This document shows positions 60,301 to 64,000 of a stretch of 64,000 nt of DNA, piece after piece. The stretch spans positions 420,381-484,380 of the forward strand of contig CAMPDV010000218.1 in the NCBI GenBank assembly GCA_946699065.1, given 5' to 3'. Position 1 is the first letter of the stretch, and every line of letters starts with the position of its first letter. The position numbers and the translations under genes are program-made. Under the pieces are notes generated by a model. It was given only the letters and a program-made list of their open reading frames with translations. It was not told where the DNA came from and ran no database searches. Source of the DNA: Loxodes magnus. Taxonomy: Eukaryota > Ciliophora > Karyorelictea > Loxodida > Loxodidae.

Positions 60301-63300
60301 AAAGAGATAAGAGAAAAATAAAGTGATTTATGAAAGAGAGAAAAAAGGAAATTTTAACCGTGGAAAATAAAGTGTAAAAAAGCGCATTAAAAGTGTAAAG
60401 AGTGAAAGTCATTTGTGAAAAATAAAAGAGATAAGAGAAAAATAAAGTGATTTATGAAAGAGAGAAAAAAGGAAATTTTAACCGTGGAAAATAAAGTGTA
60501 AAAAAGCAGAGTAAAAGTGTAAAGAGTGAAAGTCATTTGTGAAAAATAAAAGAGATAAGAGAAAAATAAAGTGATTTATGAAAGAGAGAAAAAAGGAAAT
60601 TTTAACCGTGGAAAATAAAGTGTAAAAAAGCAGAGTAAAAGTGTAAAGAGTGAAAGTCATTTGTGAAAAATAAAAGAGATAAGAGAAAAATAAAGTGATT
60701 TATGAAAGAGAGAAAAAAGGAAATTTTAACCGTGGAAAATAAAGTGTAAAAAAGCAGAGTAAAAGTGTAAAGAGTGAAAGTCATTTGTGAAAAATAAAAG
60801 AGATAAGAGAAAAATAAAGTGATTTATGAAAGAGAGAAAAAAGGAAATTTTAACCGTGGAAAATAAAGTGTAAAAAAGCAGAGTAAAAGTGTAAAGAGTG
60901 AAAGTCATTAAGAGAAAAATAAAGTGATTTATGAAAATGAAAAATAAAAGAGATAAAGAAAAATAAAGTGATTTATGAAATGAGAGAAAAAAGGAAATTT
61001 TAACCGTGGAAAATAAAGTGTAAAAAAGCGATTTGTGAAAAATAAAAGAGATAAGAGAAAAATAAAGTGATTTATGAAAGAGAGAAAAAAGGAAATTTTA
61101 ACCGTGGAAAATAAAGTGTAAAAAAGCAGAGTAAAAGTGTAAAGAGTGAAAGTCATTTGTGAAAAATAAAAGAGATAAGAGAAAAATAAAGTGATTTATG
61201 AAAGAGAGAAAAAAGGAAATTTTAACCGTGGAAAATAAAGTGTAAAAAAGCAGAGTAAAAGTGTAAAGAGTGAAAGTCATTTGTGAAAAATAAAAGAGAT
61301 AAGAGAAAAATAAAGTGATTTATGAAAGAGAGAAAAAAGGAAATTTTAACCGTGGAAAATAAAGTGTAAAAAAGCAGAGTAAAAGTGTAAAGAGTGAAAG
61401 TCATTTGTGAAAAATAAAAGAGATAAGAGAAAAATAAAGTGATTTATGAAAGAGAGAAAAAAGGAAATTTTAACCGTGGAAAATAAAGTGTAAAAAAGCA
61501 GAGTAAAAGTGTAAAGAGTGAAAGTCATTTGTGAAAAATAAAAGAGATAAGAGAAAAATAAAGTGATTTATGAAAGAGAGAAAAAAGGAAATTTTAACCG
61601 TGGAAAATAAAGTGTAAAAAAGCAGAGTAAAAGTGTAAAGAGTGAAAGTCATTTGTGAAAAATAAAAGAGATAAGAGAAAAATAAAGTGATTTATGAAAG
61701 AGAGAAAAAAGGAAATTTTAACCGTGGAAAATAAAGTGTAAAAAAGCAGAGTAAAAGTGTAAAGAGTGAAAGTCATTTGTGAAAAATAAAAGAGATAAGA
61801 GAAAAATAAAGTGATTTATGAAAGAGAGAAAAAAGGAAATTTTAACCGTGGAAAATAAAGTGTAAAAAAGCAGAGTAAAAGTGTAAAGAGTGAAAGTCAT
61901 TTGTGAAAAATAAAAGAGATAAGAGAAAAATAAAGTGATTTATGAAAGAGAGAAAAAAGGAAATTTTAACCGTGGAAAATAAAGTGTAAAAAAGCAGAGT
62001 AAAAGTGTAAAGAGTGAAAGTCATTTGTGAAAAATAAAAGAGATAAGAGAAAAATAAAGTGATTTATGAAAGAGAGAAAAAAGGAAATTTTAACCGTGGA
62101 AAATAAAGTGTAAAAAAGCAGAGTAAAAGTGTAAAGAGTGAAAGTCATTTGTGAAAAATAAAAGAGATAAGAGAAAAATAAAGTGATTTATGAAAGAGAG
62201 AAAAAAGGAAATTTTAACCGTGGAAAATAAAGTGTAAAAAAGCAGAGTAAAAGTGTAAAGAGTGAAAGTCATTTGTGAAAAATAAAAGAGATAAGAGAAA
62301 AATAAAGTGATTTATGAAAGAGAGAAAAAAGGAAATTTTAACCGTGGAAAATAAAGTGTAAAAAAGCAGAGTAAAAGTGTAAAGAGTGAAAGTCATTTGT
62401 GAAAAATAAAAGAGATAAGAGAAAAATAAAGTGATTTATGAAAGAGAGAAAAAAGGAAATTTTAACCGTGGAAAATAAAGTGTAAAAAAGCAGAGTAAAA
62501 GTGTAAAGAGTGAAAGTCATTTGTGAAAAATAAAAGAGATAAGAGAAAAATAAAGTGATTTATGAAAGAGAGAAAAAAGGAAATTTTAACCGTGGCATTA
62601 AAAGTGTAAAAGTGAAAAGAAAAATAAAAGAGATAAGAGAAAAATAAAGTGATTTATGAAAGAGAGAAAAAAGGAAATTTTAACCGTGGAAAATAAAGTG
62701 TAAAAAAGCAGAGTAAAAGTGTAAAGAGTGAAAGTCATTTGTGAAAAATAAAAGAGATAAGAGAAAAATAAAGTGATTTATGAAAGAGAGAAAAAAGGAA
62801 ATTTTAACCGTGGAAAATAAAGTGTAAAAAAGCAGAGTAAAAGTGTAAAGAGTGAAAGTCATTTGTGAAAAATAAAAGAGATAAGAGAAAAATAAAGTGA
62901 TTTATGAAAGAGAGAAAAAAGGAAATTTTAACCGTGGAAAATAAAGTGTAAAAAAGCAGAGTAAAAGTGTAAAGAGTGAAAGTCATTTGTGAAAAATAAA
63001 AGAGATAAGAGAAAAATAAAGTGATTTATGAAAGAGAGAAAAAAGGAAATTTTAACCGTGGAAAATAAAGTGTAAAAAAGCAGAGTAAAAGTGTAAAGAG
63101 TGAAAGTCATTTGTGAAAAATAAAAGAGATAAGAGAAAAATAAAGTGATTTATGAAAGAGAGAAAAAAGGAAATTTTAACCGTGGAAAATAAAGTGTAAA
63201 AAAGCAGAGTAAAAGTGTAAAGAGTGAAAGTCATTTGTGAAAAATAAAAGAGATAAGAGAAAAATAAAGTGATTTATGAAAGAGAGAAAAAAGGAAATTT

Positions 63301-64000
63301 TAACCGTGGAAAATAAAGTGTAAAAAAGCAGAGTAAAAGTGTAAAGAGTGAAAGTCATTTGTGAAAAATAAAAGAGATAAGAGAAAAATAAAGTGATTTA
63401 TGAAAGAGAGAAAAAAGGAAATTTTAACCGTGGAAAATAAAGTGTAAAAAAGCAGAGTAAAAGTGTAAAGAGTGAAAGTCATTTGTGAAAAATAAAAGAG
63501 ATAAGAGAAAAATAAAGTGATTTATGAAAGAGAGAAAAAAGGAAATTTTAACCGTGGAAAATAAAGTGTAAAAAAGCGCATTAAAAGTGTAAAGAGTGAA
63601 AGAGTAAAAGTGTAAAGAGTGAAAGTCATTTGTGAAAAATAAAAGAGATAAGAGAAAAATAAAGTGATTTATGAAAGAGAGAAAAAAGGAAATTTTAACC
63701 GTGGAAAATAAAGTGTAAAAAAGCAGAGTAAAAGTGTAAAGAGTGAAAGTCATTTGTGAAAAATAAAAGAGATAAGAGAAAAATAAAGTGATTTATGAAA
63801 GAGAGAAAAAAGGAAATTTTAACCGTGGAAAATAAAGTGTAAAAAAGCAGAGTAAAAGTGTAAAGAGTGAAAGTCATTTGTGAAAAATAAAAGAGATAAG
63901 AGAAAAATAAAGTGATTTATGAAAGAGAGAAAAAAGGAAATTTTAACCGTGGAAAATAAAGTGTAAAAAAGCAGAGTAAAAGTGTAAAGAGTGAAAGTCA
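54227..64000. repeat. 124-bp tandem satellite array, about 79 monomers, continues past the window
   Basis: Near-identical 124-bp monomers, head to tail, each containing ATTTTAACCGTGGAAAATAA and GAGTGAAAGTCATTTGTGAA. GC is low and the plus strand is strongly purine-rich (mostly A and G). Irregular units: one of 129 bp near 59180 (extra ATAAA), a variant GCGCATTAAAAG near 60382, rearranged short units at 60908-61030, a 94-bp unit near 62590 and a 147-bp unit at 63575-63640. Monomer uniformity implies recent expansion or ongoing homogenisation. 124 is not divisible by 3, so each monomer shifts the frame and any protein reading has a 372-bp period. Confidence 0.97.
60908..61030. repeat. Rearranged monomers inside the satellite
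   Basis: A block where parts of the monomer are deleted and duplicated (AAAGTCATTAAGAGAAAAAT, then a short second unit and GCGATTTGTGAAAAATAAAA). Total length still equals whole monomers, since the regular phase resumes exactly 372 bp after the last intact unit. Confidence 0.85.

Noticed and set aside
54273-63877. Dozens of 60-residue minus-strand open frames (MTFTLYTFTLLFYTLF...) repeated every 124 bp
   Set aside because: They are standard-code readings of the opposite strand of the satellite. Their ends are TAA/TAG, which are sense codons here, and the hydrophobic composition is just the complement of a purine-rich repeat.
54227-64000. CRISPR array
   Set aside because: There are no unique spacers between repeats, the monomers are contiguous and identical, and the genome is eukaryotic.

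Overview
This window is AT-rich nuclear DNA from a ciliate, and the code used is the karyorelict type (Loxodes-like; NCBI table 27). The ubiquitin-conjugating-enzyme gene at 35834-36280 shows this within one gene. TAA sits where E2 proteins have Gln, TGA sits at two Trp positions conserved in E2 proteins (codons 34 and 94), and the gene ends on TGA. Read this way, frames that look closed under the standard code become long, recognisable proteins. Most standard-code open frames here are therefore artefacts. Three introns of 16, 23 and 25 bp (GTAAGT/GTAAAT...AG) are each confirmed by the reading frame they restore. The exact species cannot be named from the sequence.

Layout. 1-19106 is a gene-bearing stretch: a nucleoplasmin-like protein (+), a REEP/TB2-DP1 membrane protein (-), an F-box protein (+), a kelch-like protein (-), a membrane protein with a Gln/Tyr-rich tail (-), a RING-H2 protein (-), a GOST-like seven-helix membrane protein (-), a TRIM-like RING/B-box/coiled-coil protein (+) and a leucine-rich F-box-like protein (+). 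About 19.1-21.9 kb is very AT-rich and holds little. 21.9-26 kb holds a small unknown gene and two copies of a retroelement ORF1 (coiled coil plus CCHC knuckle). 27.2-41.2 kb is gene-dense: a multi-pass membrane protein, a phage/bacterial-type muramidase (GH108) overlapping it tail to tail, an LRR-ankyrin protein, a coiled-coil protein with two tiny introns, a catalytically altered E2, a cysteine-rich multi-pass receptor-like protein and an unknown large protein. 42.8-46.1 kb holds a cysteine-protease-like gene and a coiled-coil gene, both on the minus strand.

46.3-51.5 kb is retroelement territory: a decayed LINE reverse transcriptase that reads, with frame changes, into a 9-bp minisatellite coding for (Glu-Asn-Glu)n, followed by a third ORF1 copy. 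ORF1 copies A and B end in the same three small hairpins and an (ATT)n tail, as expected for a LINE 3' end recognised by its reverse transcriptase. 52.0-54.3 kb is a coiled-coil gene whose last codons are the first monomer of a 124-bp tandem array. That array then fills the rest of the window (about 9.8 kb, about 79 monomers) and runs off the edge.

The genes do not form operons. They look like ordinary single eukaryotic genes, several of them ubiquitin-linked (E2, RING-H2, TRIM-like, F-box, protease). The most unusual points are the Cys-to-Asn E2, the likely horizontally acquired muramidase, the conserved retroelement 3' hairpins, and a satellite that begins inside a coding sequence. Because TAA and TAG are sense codons and TGA is ambiguous, almost any AT-rich frame looks open. 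I therefore relied on domain matches, amino-acid composition and frame-restoring introns, and I mark genes without such support as uncertain.
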